Positions 37,524 through 51,300 of a DNA stretch of 64,000 nucleotides are shown here, in pieces. The notes beneath the pieces were generated by a model, which saw only the letters and a program-made list of their open reading frames with translations, did no database searches and was not told the DNA's origin. This DNA is from Parus major (lineage: Eukaryota; Chordata; Aves; Passeriformes; Paridae): assembly GCF_001522545.3 (NCBI RefSeq), contig NC_031773.1, positions 38,157,466 to 38,221,465 on the forward strand. Direction: 5' to 3'. A program made the position numbers and the translations under genes. How positions within the stretch are numbered: the stretch's first letter is position 1; each line of letters starts with the position of its first letter.

Positions 37524-40500
37524 TGAGACAAGCTTTAAAAAAAAATTCATTACTACTCCATTGTCCAACATACCATCATACTGCTCCAACCCATTTACAT
37601 TGTATGCTGTGGTACTATGGTCTGTCAAAAACTTGTCTTTCCCCTTTCTCATTCACACTGAAGCATGCCTGTTTTCTCATATTAGCAAGAAACAATGTGT
37701 TGAGAGACTTAGTACTTAGTGCCTTGTTTAATCTCTTTCAGTACCTCCAAATCTTGCCCAAAGTAAACAACAGAGATTTGGAAGGCAACAATTTTGGTAA
37801 TTTACTACTACAGTAGAACTAGAAAACACAAACATAGAAAATGAAGAGTAAAAATAGGTAAAACATCAATTTTGACATTGTCTTAATTTTGTCCTTTTAA
37901 ATGTCCTGTTATTTGCTACAACTTAGTTGTATTTGTGACTAAAAAATTTAGCAAGCATTTCCCTTGAATATGCAGTGGCAAACTGCTAAGCTGTGTCTCA
38001 CTACTGTGCCCTATGCTGACACCGTGGATCACATAAAGAATTGCAGTATTTTACAGTCTTTATGTCAATATAATACTCTATCTTCTTTAAAAGAAACAGT
38101 GGAGCCTAAACCATGCTGTGAAAGAAATTGAATTCTCAATAACATAAACAGCACTTGGAGGGTTTGAGAGCACAACAGGATGAGGAAATGCCTTATAGCC
38201 ATCTTGTTTTGAAAGCCTGAAAGCCTGTAATGGAAAATTATCCTCTGTTTAGAATGAACTTGCTGGTTTGCATGCCCCTTAGTACTTTTCCCCATGGCTT
38301 GTGGCTACTCTAGTTCCTTCCCCTGTTCCTTGACTTAATTTTAAACAATAAGCCAACAATCCATTTCAATATGGCTGTGGGAGGGTCAGTTTGATAGGAG
38401 AGATGACATTCACCACTGTGAGGAGATCTGGGGTTGGACACTGCTCATCTCCCCGGCTCTAAGTGTACTGTAACAGAAACATTACCTGCTTCAAAGCTGT
38501 TCCCTCCCCTAGCTGCTCATACAAGCAGGATTCAAGGAGGGATTAAGGACTGCTCCACCTCAAGCAATGTGTCTGTTACAAGGTTCACCAAGCCAGATGC
38601 TGGATTTCCAAACCATCCTCTGGGGGAAGTTGTGCCTTCTATCCCCAGTACAGGGATCTCTCTGTGCTCACTGCTGCAGTTTGGTGTCCTGATGCAAGCA
38701 CTAGAATAATCCTTTCTCCAAAGGACAATGACATCCAGGCCGGCAGCTCACGCTTCAGTTCATTTGCCTGGGATCACAGTGCATGAACTCTCTACCAGCT
38801 GGGATTGTTCAGCTCGCATAGGATGAGCAAGCTCAAACCTGCTCTCAGAAGGTCTCAGCTCCTGAAGCTTTAACTCCTTTTCCTTCACCTTCACACAGAA
38901 ATACAAACTACAATGAAAACTCATGATCTTAAAGTATTTAATTAGGAAAATTTAAAAAAGGAAGCAGCCATATGAACAGCAGTGCAACTTTTTCCAGTCC
39001 TCAACTTCAGCATAATGTTTGGGGTTTTTGGGTGAGACGTGTCATGTTTTTTTACTGTATGCTAGATAAGACCACTACATCTTGCCATCTCAAGCATTTG
39101 TAAGATGACAGGAAATATCTGTATATATTTTTGTAACCATGTTTGCTTTCACAATGAAAAGAGTCTTACTTTCACAATTATTTTTTGAATTTAAAATTTA
39201 ACTTAAGTGCTATAAAGCTGTTACTGGCTTTCCTTCCAATTTACTTTATGTAAATTGTTCCTTGGGTTCCATTGTCTCATTCCAGAAGTCAAGCTATAAT
39301 CAATGATAACTCAGCCATTCCCCTATTCTTTATGTGTATTAACAGGATAATAACAATGATATCGATGAAAATAAATAATGATCCTTTAAATGCAACAGAT
39401 CTCCTGTCCCTGATACAATGCAAACTATTGCAGCCTAGACCTCAGACCTCGTAGAACCACAGGAAACCCTACCCAAATATTCAGGGATGGACTTCCTTTT
39501 ACCTCTTCTAAACTAACTAAAATGTTTTTTTACTGGAAAACACCAGTGTGCACCAACTTCAGTTCTGCCTCTCAAGGGTGTGTACAGTGTGAGGATGTCA
39601 CCTTTGTAACAGCACAATGAAAACGCAGCTCAGCAGGAGTTACTACTGCCAAGAAATACAGCTGTTCTTCAGTGTAAATAAAGGTTTATGTACTCTGTAC
39701 AGGTCAAGATTCCACAGATATTCAGGTACAAGCTGCATTCAAAGCCTTATACATGGTTCATCTACTGGAATTCCTGAAAAGAGCTGCTACAGAGAGGAAT
39801 GAACTACTTAGAGCAGGCTGTAAAACTTCTGATTAAAACAAATTGCTCCTAATTAAGGTCAATTAGCAGCTTAGGCCTCATCTTGTGCTTTCTTTCCTGC
39901 TAAAACAATCCACACTTGCCCTACACTTACACAGCTTTATCTCACAATGGTGTGAGGGGAGCTCCAGGTGTACTTGTCTGGAGAAATGAGCACCAGAGAG
40001 GACAAGGCAGTCCAGTTGGTTTCATTAAGACCACATGAGAAGGTTTAAAATTGACTCCTCTAAAATACCAACTACAGTTAGCTTCTCAGAAACATTAATT
40101 AGGATTATCACACATTTGCATTCTAATGAGGTATGGTGAGAAAATGTTTTTTCAAAATGGCAACATAACAAAATTGAAGTGAAGTCAGAATCGCAGATCA
40201 CATTTTTTCTTGTAAGTATGCTCATTAAATACAGGACAGAAATAGTAATTCTTAAAAAAATCTGCCAATTTCTAATCAACGTTAGCCCCAAATAGTCTTA
40301 AATTGGATTTTTTTATTTTTTCTGAAACATGCTTTTTTTTTGATCAAGTATCAAAATTTGAATTTTTGGATGAAAATTCTTCCAGATTAGTGTCAGAACA
40401 GTCTAAATCAAACATCCTCTCATCCACGATTTCACTTTGTAGAAAAAAAATAGAAATTCAACATTTAATGAGCTGTAGTGGATGATGCCTTATAGTTTAT

Positions 40501-43112
40501 GTATTGATGTATTAGGCACATGAAGTTCAGGAGCATCACATACCTTCTAGCTTTCACATAAAAATAATTTTCACAATGACTACCCTGATGGATTACACCT
40601 TTACTTTTTTTCTCCTACCAGTACTAGACAGCATTATCGAATGAATTTAAATAGTCAGACTCACAAATGCTGAAATTTAATGCAAAAGAAAGACTGGCAT
40701 ATGAGAATTATAATCTTTAATTATTATTTTTTTATAATTTCTTACAAAAATAACAAAGCCTTACTGAAAAATATTTATCAGTACCACCCAACAACTTCTC
40801 TCACATGTAGCTGTATCAATCACAAAAAAAAGGCAGGCACTTGATGAAAATGGACTTACATTAGTTTTTTATGTTATTAGTATGAACTCTGTTTTTCAGT
40901 TTAGCCATTTACACATGAATTTTTAATACTAAACATGCGTATTGGGACAACTAGTGTCTTATTACAATGTTCATACTTGAAAATTGATCTCTCAAAATTA
41001 CAAGGTAAGATTTCATTTACCGCAGGAATGGATAACTGAGAAGAGTTGTAGAGATGCTAAAATTTTTTTGGAGGGGGGAAAAATGAAAAACAAATTTTCT
41101 AAGTAGAAGGCAAAAAAGAGTTTGTCTGAATAGCAAAACTTCCAAAGCTATTTCAATGTTTTTACACCAGACAAACAAGGAATGCTGTTAATAAAAAAAA
41201 CACAAGGGAAGGCCATTTGTAATACTCATTTGATATGGCACATTCACAGGAAATCACAGAAGAAACAACAGAAAACACCACAAAGTTCATAACTATTTTA
41301 ATAATCCTTGAAGTCCAGCCATTATAGTACCATGCTATAGAATCTTCTTCAAAGGGTGAAAGAAACATGGCTACAGATACAGCTCATGTAAATATGCATG
41401 ATTTAGTAAGGTCTTAAATATTAATGGTTTTCAGGGTAGCCTACAAATTACATGTTAATAAAGAAACACCACTGGAAGCAGAACTTTAAATAGAAATTCA
41501 TCTCAGTCTGGAAACAAAACCAAAACGTTACCTGCAATGAAATCCTACCCTTGAACATACTGTCTTGGCAAGCCCTTGATTAAGAGAAAGCAATGCTGTT
41601 TTGGCACAGCCACATATTTCATCTAGCCTGCTAGGAAGAAAAATTGGTCTTTAGAAGGGACTTCTCCACCTACACTACAAGACCCGTGTCCTTCCACTCT
41701 ATAGTGGTAGATCTGAAGGAAAGCTGCAGTTCACTGCCAGCTGTTCCTGCCTAATCATTTGTGATGGAAACCCAGCAATCCTGCTGTGGATATCCCTAGG
41801 CAGGGACTCGCAGCATTGCAGGAACAGCTGCTGACAACAAAATGTTGAAAAGAAATGTATGTAAATCACAGCACATGGGTACCCTACAGCTGAATTGTGC
41901 CACAATGGCACTCGTTCTGGGTGTTTCACACAATCCACAGAAATTCTTGACTAGTACATCAGCTGGATTTAACATACTCATAGCAAGTTCTATAACCCCG
42001 GCTCCAGGAACTCTCAATACAGATCTGAACTATTGAAGATGATATTCTTCTTTCAGTGAAGGAACTTCCCAACCATGACCAAGACAGGTTGGAGAAGAAA
42101 AACAGAAGTTCCTGGTAACTGCCACAGAAGGACCCTTTCCCAAAGGATCACCTTAGCACTTAACCAGCAGAGAAACTAGACAGGTCTTCCTGCCTGCAGC
42201 TCCTGGCACAGCCTAACTACACATGACCAAGAGCTGTTTGATGGAAATCTGCCTGGGAAAGGATGAAACCAGGCTATTCCAGTAAAGGACTGTCCATTCA
42301 ACCAGGAGAACTTTCCATCAAGTGCCAAAAGTTACTTTTCTCAAAAGAAAGAATAAATAAATCATCCAACACCTCTGCACAGGAGCGGACTGGTAAGGCC
42401 ACAGTCACAAGGCAACTTGAAAAGACAGATGAAGAATGGACTGTAACACAGAAGTCTTGGTAAAGTCTTCACTTATGCGAACAGTCATTTAAAGTGACTT
42501 GGTGGATATGCATCCATCCCATTCTAGCCCACTTACTTTTCATCCATATTAAATGAAGGTAGTTCTGAATAACCTAATATTGTTTACATTGTACAACATT
42601 TGAAACCAGCGGCATTAACACAGTGCTTACCTTAGGCAGAAATTTCCAAGTAAAAATTGCATTTGAGAAAACTGCCTTTCATTGTGAAGAACCCTTTTTA
42701 AAGCAAGAATTAGTGCATGGATATAGATTTTCAGTTATCCTCTGTGTCTTTTGAAAAATCAACTTCTTCATTTCTTCTGCTTTAACCAGAATAACTAAAT
42801 GTTTGCCACTGCCAAATCAGTCTTTATTAGTCTTCACTCACAACATGGCATGGAGATATAGAGCATTTTGAGTTTTATGCATTTGAAGTAAGCCCTGGAA
42901 GCACCTGATATGCAGGAATCTAAAGCTTTTTCCTTTTTTTTTTTTCTCCAAATTATTCAATAATAATTTGTTGAATCATGTATTTGAAAAACAATATTCA
43001 ACCATCTCTAATTATTAATAAGCTGTATTTCTTCTAGTCATGAGCACATTTTATATTGAGGAGGCATAATGAATTAAAAATAGGCATTTCAAAGTTGTCT
43101 GTATATTTCTTT

Positions 43113-43141
43113 AAAAAAAATAAAAAGAGAAAAAAAAAAAA
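43113..43141. repeat. A-rich low-complexity tract
   Basis: Consists of A runs broken by single T and G residues, ending in 11 consecutive A. No element body is attached. Confidence 0.85.
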
Positions 43142-44550
43142 TACTAGCTACACACCAGTATTTCAGTCATGTGATTTTAAATACTTAAGGAAAGTATGCA
43201 CAACACAACAGACTGTGTACAGCAACAGCAGGACTTCTTCAGCCAAGCAGGACTTGGGGGAAATTTGGTTATGTCAAACTGACCCCTGTTGACCACAAGT
43301 TCAGTAAGTTACACCCTCCAGTACTGATGCTTGATCAATACTTTATCCATACAGGCATGCTTTTCAGTCTTGGCAGAACATGACAGAAGTTACATCAAGT
43401 AAGCTCCTCATTTTAGTAGCATCTTAATATTTTATGTATCTACTAAAAGACAATGAGGGACAGGAAGTGAGAGGATCTATCCTATTAATTGTTCAGTGGG
43501 AAATATTACATCCTTCAGATACTGCACAGAATATCTGTTCCTAATGATGGTTCAGTTCAATGACCAATTGATTCTCTATTCAAGACCATTCACAAAAATA
43601 ATTCACAGATATTTATAAATAAAACAAAATCACAGTCAGTATTATTTTGGTGTTTTGCTTCAAGGAAGGACTATAACTAAAGTGGAATAGGTTAAGGAAA
43701 CTATGATTAGTGTTATATCACTAAGCTGTGAGAAAAATTATTTCTGCCTTACACCATCTTGTTTCAGATGGGTACAGAATTATGTTTATTCCAGATTTTC
43801 CTTTTTACAAGATATCAACAAGAACAAAATCATTACAAAATATCTACAAGATTTGGTATGTAACTGTCACTATGTGGCTTTTAGTAAGTGTTCATTGCTA
43901 TTAACAGATATAACTGTACAAAAGAATTGTAAAGAATTTACTGTCAAGCTACATGAACTGTTTTTATTACAAAGGACAGTATCAATTTAAATATTCCAAT
44001 AAGAGAAGAAAGCTGTATATCTCATGAGACACATAAAGAATAAACATGTGTTTCTGCCAGCTGTTCTTTTGCTAATGATTCTTTTTTTTTCTTCTTCCTA
44101 CTATGCTTAAGTCTCAGTACACATGGAGAGTTTTGTTTGATTATTCATGGTTGTTTGCCTTTCTAATATAAAGTCCTTTCTTTTTCAGTGGGTATGAACA
44201 TTTATGCTGAGATATTTGAACACACTATGCCTATCCAATTTTTATTACTCACATGTTTGGACAAGTAAAACTGGAGGCAATCTATTCTGTTTTGATGTAA
44301 AAAACCCAAAGAAATCTGAAAAAAATTACAAAATGCAGATGAGTGATAATTCACATATGTAATTATTTACACTCTAATTAAACTTGAAGTTAGAGATTTT
44401 TTTTCCTTGTTCCTTTGATATTTTTTATTTGTTTGCAAGCAAAACACACAAACCTGATTATTGCCTTTTTTAAACCATTTCATAACTGCTCCTTAGAACG
44501 TATCTGAACTTTCTTTCCAGTGGACAGTGGAACACCGATGGGAATATTCA

Positions 44551-45390
44551 CACAATCACAGAATAAGATGGGTTGGAAGGGCACAAAAGGATCATCAAGT
44601 CCAGCTCCTGGCCCTGCAAAGCACCATTCCCAAGTCACACCTTGTACCTGAGACCATTGTCCAAACACTTGAACTCTGTCAGCCTGGTGCTGTGACCACT
44701 TTCCCAGGGAGTCTGTTCCAGTGCCCAGCCACCCTCTGGCTGAAGAACTTTTCCTGTATCCAACCTAAACCTCCCCTGACACAGCTCCAGGCCATTCCCT
44801 CGGGTCCTGTCACTGGGCACCACAGAGATCAGTGCCTGCCCCTCCTCTTGCCCTCATGAGGGAGTTGCAGCCTGCAGTGAGGTCTCCCCTCAGTCTCCTC
44901 CAGGCTGAACAGACCAAGTGACCTCAGCTGCTCCTCATAAAGCTTGCCCTCTTCAAGGATCCTTGTATGAATCCTGAATCAGACCTAATACATTTGTGGA
45001 GACCCAGCTTAATCAGCAGATCCCGCACGATTTCAGGGTCAGCTGGGAGTTTATCACTATCACAGCCATGGTTCTCCAGTTCAGAGCACTGAAACCCCCT
45101 TGGCTGATCAACTGACTTGAAGAGAGAGGCAAAGACTGCATTAAACACCTCTGCCTTGTCCCTGTCCCTGTTTATGAGGTAACCATCTGTCCTGTAACAG
45201 GACAGTGTTACTCTCACACTGCCTATTGCTATCAATATCAGTGATAAAACCTCTTTTTCTTGTCCCCCACAGTTCTGGCTAGTTTCAACTCCTGTTGAGC
45301 TTTGACCACAAGAATTTTCTGACTTCAGTGGCTTGCAGCATCTCTGTATTCTTATTCTTTGTGTTTGGCCCCTTTTCCTTTATTCAAATG
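44551..45390 (-). mobile_element. Internally deleted CR1 LINE (minus strand)
   Basis: The low-coordinate part (44551-44960) is the reverse-complemented CR1 3' end: CACAATCACAGAATAAGATG tail sequence, GGTTGGAAGGGCACAAAAGG, TGTTCCAGTGCCCAGCCACC, CAGGCCATTCCCTCGGGTCC, then CTCCTCCAGGCTGAACAGAC. It matches a CR1 type common in neoavian genomes. At about 44960 it jumps directly into ORF2 sequence from the region around the start of the reverse transcriptase domain, which continues to about 45390. Most of the RT domain and the region after it are missing. The junction lies in AAGGATCCTTG, where both parent sequences can contribute bases, suggesting a microhomology-mediated deletion or template jump. 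Confidence 0.88.
44924..45370 (-). pseudogene. CR1 ORF2 relic (linker to start of RT)
   Basis: On the minus strand the frame at 45235-44924 includes KAEVFNAVFASLFKSVD and LLIKLGLHKCIRSDSGFIQG. These are the segments that lead into the CR1 reverse transcriptase domain, the second resembling the L-x-L-H-K-S-x-G-P-D-G-I-H-P motif with several substitutions. Upstream (45370-45260) another frame reads QELKLARTVGDKKKRFYH, the helix-rich linker, so at least one frameshift separates the two. After GFIQGS the sequence passes straight into 3' sequence, so no catalytic RT residues are present. It is a dead transposon fragment. Confidence 0.85.
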
Positions 45391-48300
45391 AACAGCAGCA
45401 GAACTAAGTTTGGTGAATATATATTTTTTTGTATTTGACAGGATTTGGACAGATTAAGGTATTATGCAATGAGAATGGAAAGAAAGCAAGTCTAGGGCAT
45501 TTACTTCCCGGCCTCAGATCTGCATTGTGAGGAACACTAGTCCTCACTGGGGACAGCTGGTACCTGTATGGGCCCCAGAAATACAAGGCAATCTCACTGT
45601 ATGGTACTGTTACTGTTTCTGAGAGGCCTGGGGGAGGTGAAAGGCAAGGTCATTGCATGTTCCTAAATTCATGCTGCTCCAGTGCTCATAATGTCTTTTG
45701 ACACACCTAAGGTACAGCAGGAAATACCAGGCTCCCCTAGGTAGCAGGCTGTCCAGAGCTGATGTGAAAGAGTTTGAAATTCTGTTTCTCCTGCTCCTGA
45801 TGCACTTCCCTACATTAGTATCAAAGCTGCTAAGGCAAAAGAATATTCCACTAAGCCCTCTCTGTGGTTAAAAGCTTTTAACAAATCTGAAGGACAGAGT
45901 AAAGATAACTGTGGAACTAAAAATAACAGAAAGATAATGAGGTCTTAATTCAGATCTTTGGTCAAATGGTAGAAATGCTAATTACAAAGTTCTCCAATAG
46001 ACTGTAATCTGTGTTCATTCAATCTGGCTGTTCTTGCCAGGACATCTCAGAAGTGTGACAGGTTGCTCAAAAGAGATCTTGGATCAGACCCTAAAGCAGA
46101 TCATTAAACATGCAATACCAAGGAACTTGGTATCAAATATAACACTTAAATCTCAGTAAATTTCATCACTACCTGGACCAGAAGTTGGAACAGTTTGGCT
46201 TTGAAAAGGTGCCTTCTATTTAACTCAGAGTACAGAAGTGTTTACAGAAGCAGAGAAATAAACATTAAAGGCTGTTGGGTGTTCTTTCTTGCTCTGCTTA
46301 ATCATGTATTTCTCACAACCATACAATAGCACTATAAACTGGTTTATAAACAGAAATTCTCCTTCCTTCTGTGAAATTAACATTGATACCTGTAGCTAAA
46401 AAAACCCCAAAAAACAGACACCCCACCTTATGGATTCTACTCACATTTATTTTTCCTTCACTTTAAACTCTAATTTAAGGATATATCAATCATACATTTC
46501 CATCAGGGTGGAGAATAGGAACTTACTTCCAGTTTTGCTTTGAGCTCTCTGTCAAGAAAGAAACTGTTATGTTCAAATTTCCCTTCCTGTTCTGCATGCT
46601 CACAAGAAGGTATCAAGAAACAAAGATGGAAGGGAGCCTTCACCATTTGGTTGAAAATGATTCTACTATCAAAGCAAAAAAAAAATATAGTCATGTCCCA
46701 GAATCAGAAGTAACACTTCTTCCTGAAACTCTCTAAGCATTTCTTTTACACACAGCAACAGTTTTTAGTTGAGTCTTCCCACCCACACTCACTCCTGATA
46801 TTATCGGTGAGAAGTGTCTTAAACGCATAGTGAAATTACCCACCAGCAAATCAAGTCGCAACCTGATAATACCAGATATTGAGATGCAGACTGAATGCAA
46901 CAGAAAACAAACCCTCAAACTGAGATACAGCAACATAACAGAGACTATGTAATCAAAAGGAAAAAACCCAAAACAACAAACCTCACCCATGATTTCTCTT
47001 GTGAATCTGTTAAAGTAGTTGCTTAATTCTTAATGCATTTATCTTCCACAAGAAATTATGTTTCTTGACCTCTTTCTCTCTCTCAAACTACAGTATTAGA
47101 GAGACAGCTATCTGAATTGCCAAATAGAATTCTATGGGGGAGTCAGTAGGAGCTGACATTTAAGCATACCATGATACAAAATGCCCTGTGTGACATTCTA
47201 CATCTTTGAGTTTCATCTGAAATTATTTCTCAGTTTTGAAAGGAATTCTCCACAAATTTCTGTGATTTTACTACTTCCCTTCAAATCCACTAATTAAATT
47301 ATGTTTTGTTGCTGTAAGAATAAAAATTTACACAAGGGTTGATGGAGGAACATATAGACAACTGTTGTCATCAATATTGCCTTCTGCTAATCAACACTGC
47401 CAAGATAAATTCCTGTTACTACCTTGACCCACTGCCCTACCTTAATAGCAAATCTTTATTGAAGAAATCATCTCCATGTTCACTGCAAAGCATTTTAAGA
47501 TATCAGTAGTATCCCTAAATTTGACAGCAAACACGCATTTTTTTAAAACTTCACAGAGCACAATGAATTAACATTACTAAGAATGAGATTTAAAATACCT
47601 TTAAAATATTTTCTATTATATTTTGGATTAAAAATTTTTAATTTTGCTGTATGTTATACTGTGAGCTGGATTCCCTACAGCAATTCTCTTTGTGAGCAAA
47701 CTCCAACAGCTGTGCAAACAGCCACAAGGTACAGGGGTGATGCCAAATAGAAAGCTACCAAATAGGTGAAAACATCATGTCTTCACTGAAATAGTTACTT
47801 ACCAGAAAATTGTAAGTACACACATGAACAGTACCATCTCAATTGTTTAAAGCTCAAAGTGACTGTTTAGACTTGAGGAGAGAAGGCTCCGGGGGGCTCT
47901 TACCAGTGTGTATATACTGAAGGAGAATATGAAAAAGAGATGAAACCAGACTGCTCTCTGCAATGCTGTCAGTGGACAAGGGGCACGAGGTGGAATACAA
48001 AAAATTCTGATTAAACAAAGAGTAAATAAAAATCCTTTTTATTGCAATCATAATCAAACACTGGAAGAATTTGTTGAGAGCAGTTAAAGTGTGTCTGACC
48101 CTGATACTCAAAACTCAACTGGACATGGCCATGAGTAACCCAGAGTGACTGGAGTACATTGTCATCAGAGGACCCTTTATCCTCAACCATTCAACACCTT
48201 GTGATATCAAGTAAAAAGTGAATCTTTTTTTACCCTAATCAGTCCTTAATTTTATTAAAAAGAAAATTAATTTCTAGGAATCAAACACAGGTAATCACAA

Positions 48301-51300
48301 AATTTTGAATTGGAGTTCAAAAACCTCAGCCTTCAAAAATCAACTACCAAGTCTTACAGAAAAGCAAAAATCATCACTTTCATAGATGCTGTGGCTTTCT
48401 ATAGCCCTTTTTGCACTGAAACAGATGCATGATAAGGAGATAAAGACAATTTTATACTGAAGTGAATGAAACTCACCTTCAAGTGTTATGATCTATTCAA
48501 ATTAGGAAAGAATTACTGCAGCATACCCATTTCATTTATCAGTGGGAGGAATACACCAATACACACAGAATATAGTGGAGCCAACAACTGACAAAATTGC
48601 CATTCTATTCTCCCATAAAGTGAAAAAATTTACAGTGCTGAATGGCTCGTCATAGGAAAGGATGAATATATAAAGCCACTTTTAGGTCTGCTTCTGGTGG
48701 ACAAAATCAGCACAGGCTTAGTAAAATTCCAGAGTCATGTCTCAGTGTTGCAGCTGTGACTATCTTAAAAATTTAAATGTTCCCGAACAGTCTCTCAGTA
48801 ACAGGCTGCTTGCCGCTTTTTTCTTTTTTTTCCTTTCTTTTTAAATTAGATGGGCACATGTAGGACAGCAGAATGGTGCAGCCATTCCAAATGCTTCCCC
48901 CTTACAAGCTGCTTACATGAACTGAGACTAACTTCAACAATCCTTTAGTATTTTAGATAGTCTTAAAAGAAATTCTCAGGATTTTGCCTGCCTACTCTGT
49001 AGTCTATTCCACATCAAAACTTTTATTTCTAACACATTAAAAAGAATTACATCAGTCTGTTCAAGTCCAAACATATGTTCAGGCAAAACTGACAATAACA
49101 TCAATACATTCTTAGAATGTAATAAATATGCATTTTCCTAAGTGTAAAAGACTGATTTATCTGCAAAACTGATGTACCAGGATATGTCAATTAAACCCCA
49201 AGAAATAAAAAATTCATTCATCTCATATAGACATGTTTTTAAAAAGTGACATTGTGAAACATTTTCCAAGGAAGAAGCTTGGTTAGATTTCCACACAGTA
49301 TTAATGAGCAAGGCCAGATATAGTCTGAACCTCCCTATTCTTCTTCTTCCCCTGCCCAGACTCAAATTTTCTATATTTCAGCATTTATCAGTAATGAACA
49401 CTGTCACATGAACTCCTCATACCACAAAAATGAACTGACAGGACTAGCACTATCTACTGATACACTTCCATTTTGTGTGGCATTTGACATGACTTGCCTT
49501 TGCTTTAATGCCTTCCTTTTCCTAGTGGGATGAGAGAGGCCTAAGGGAATTTTTTTTTAAATCACATCATAAATGAAATGGGGAAGAAAGGTTTAAGTGG
49601 CTTTTGGAGCAGTAGAGTGCTACTCAAATTCCCTGTCTCAAATGAAGCAGTTCCCAAATTCACATTTACTTCCTATCACAGAATAAATAGCTAACATAAT
49701 TATATAGAAATTATTAACTCTATACAACAAAAAATTATGTTTTAATGCTGTTTCCAGAAAACTACAACTTAAGAAAAATTATGCAAATTAGGAAAGTTAA
49801 TTTCAAATAAAGAGCTTGAAAAGTCTTAAGCTAATTTCAAATGAAGAGTAGATTCCTAATGAGAATACTTAAATGGGGCACAGGAGAACCAAAGGACATA
49901 TACTCTTCCCAATTCCCAACTTATATCTTATTTCCCAACCACCATGATTAGGGGATAAATGTTAGATCTACTGGAAAGAACTCAACTTGGAGAATAAAAA
50001 AGAGTTACTCAAAGCCAACACATTGCCATTCACTCACTGGAAAATATGAGAAAGAAGGGTAACACCTGAAACTGAAGCATTTAAAGCTGAGTAAGTTGAT
50101 CCAGAAAATTTTAATTGACAAGTATGATTGAGAATTATAAAAGGCATAAGGTAAGTTTAATTTCTATGAAAAAAACAAAATGCAAACCAAACCCAAAACA
50201 TGAAACTTTTCATAACCAGGAAAAAGTCTTAAGTGTCTCCCATTGTTTAGTTAACCTCCACTGTATAAGCAAAGGTTCAGGCTTATTTACCATTGCTTTA
50301 TGAAATCCTGTTTTATACTATAAACAGTATCTCTTTCTAAGATACAGAACAACTCAAATAGGGCAGAGGGGAAAAAAAGGAGAGAAAGTCACATCTGATA
50401 AAATCACGGATCTAGTGAGCGTCGATAGGATAAAAGGGATCAATGCAGTTTCCATTTCTTAACTAAACACACTCCTTGAAAAATCAGATATAGATTAGGA
50501 ATTCTTGCACAACTGCAGCATGTGACTGCAGAGTGGGCAGTTATTTCTTTTAAAATCCACATTGGCAGCATCGGAATCAGCACAAGGCAGAGGAGCAGCA
50601 CATACTGCTCTCATATGTGTGTGATCATCCCTCACATCCCGTTTAGAAGGCAGAACACTGGATCCAACTGAATCCCTCCCTGTAAGGCAGGAAGCACATA
50701 GGTGACTCTGATGTCCGCTTCTGAGTCTGTCAGTGCAATTTACAGTCAGGGAGGGGTAAGGGGAGAACAATGCAAAGCCAGTGTATGACATAGCTGTACG
50801 AATTACTTCATCTGCAGTGCAGTTTGTACTGTTTGTATCTTATAATGACAGGAAGCTCTGCTGCTCATTCTGCACTTTCACCATTAATCTACACTGTTAA
50901 GACTGAAAGGATCCATAGTTTATTTCAGAGTTAGTGTGACTAGACTGGAATTGGCCATTGGGTCAGAGATTCTCTCAATGGCATTAGAAACACAGACAAA
51001 GCTTTTCACAGTCCAAATCTGTTTCTAATTCACCAGGAGGGAAGTATAATAATGAAGCATGAAAAAGTTCTTGATTAAATGAAATCAAATCTGAACAGTG
51101 AAGAGGGGGAGGCATTGTACTAGAGAGGCTTTTCTGATCACCACCAGGACCTCCTACCTCCTTAAGACTGAATTTCTAAGCTCTGTCTGGTTCTATTAGC
51201 ACCATACTAATACTGTTCCTACGGTTAAAACACAGTTTTCTTTCAGATTGAAGAGATACACTCACAATAATTTATCTTTATTATTTGTTTGGTAGTTCTG

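Larger units (their letters stand above)
32936..44550. other. Noncoding stretch, simple repeats and a G-quadruplex motif
   Basis: More than 11 kb without a recognised gene or interspersed repeat. Simple sequence includes 13 A at 33507-33519, a TA/CA microsatellite at 34439-34471 and an A-rich tract at 43113-43141. A canonical four-run G-quadruplex motif lies at 37504-37523. Frames reach 112 codons (37478-37816) and look random. The 35.26-35.42 kb segment has several TTTG/ATTA sites but nothing decisive. Confidence 0.55.

Noticed and set aside
44480..44859. Overlapping frames of 62-110 codons on both strands that look like proteins
   Set aside because: They run through the CR1 3' region, where well-conserved repeat sequence has few stops. 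They are repeat shadows, not genes.
49798..49848. Direct repeat of TAATTTCAAATAAAGAG as a mobile-element boundary
   Set aside because: Copies differ by one base, lie only 34 bp apart and enclose nothing element-like; AT-rich chance or a small duplication is sufficient.
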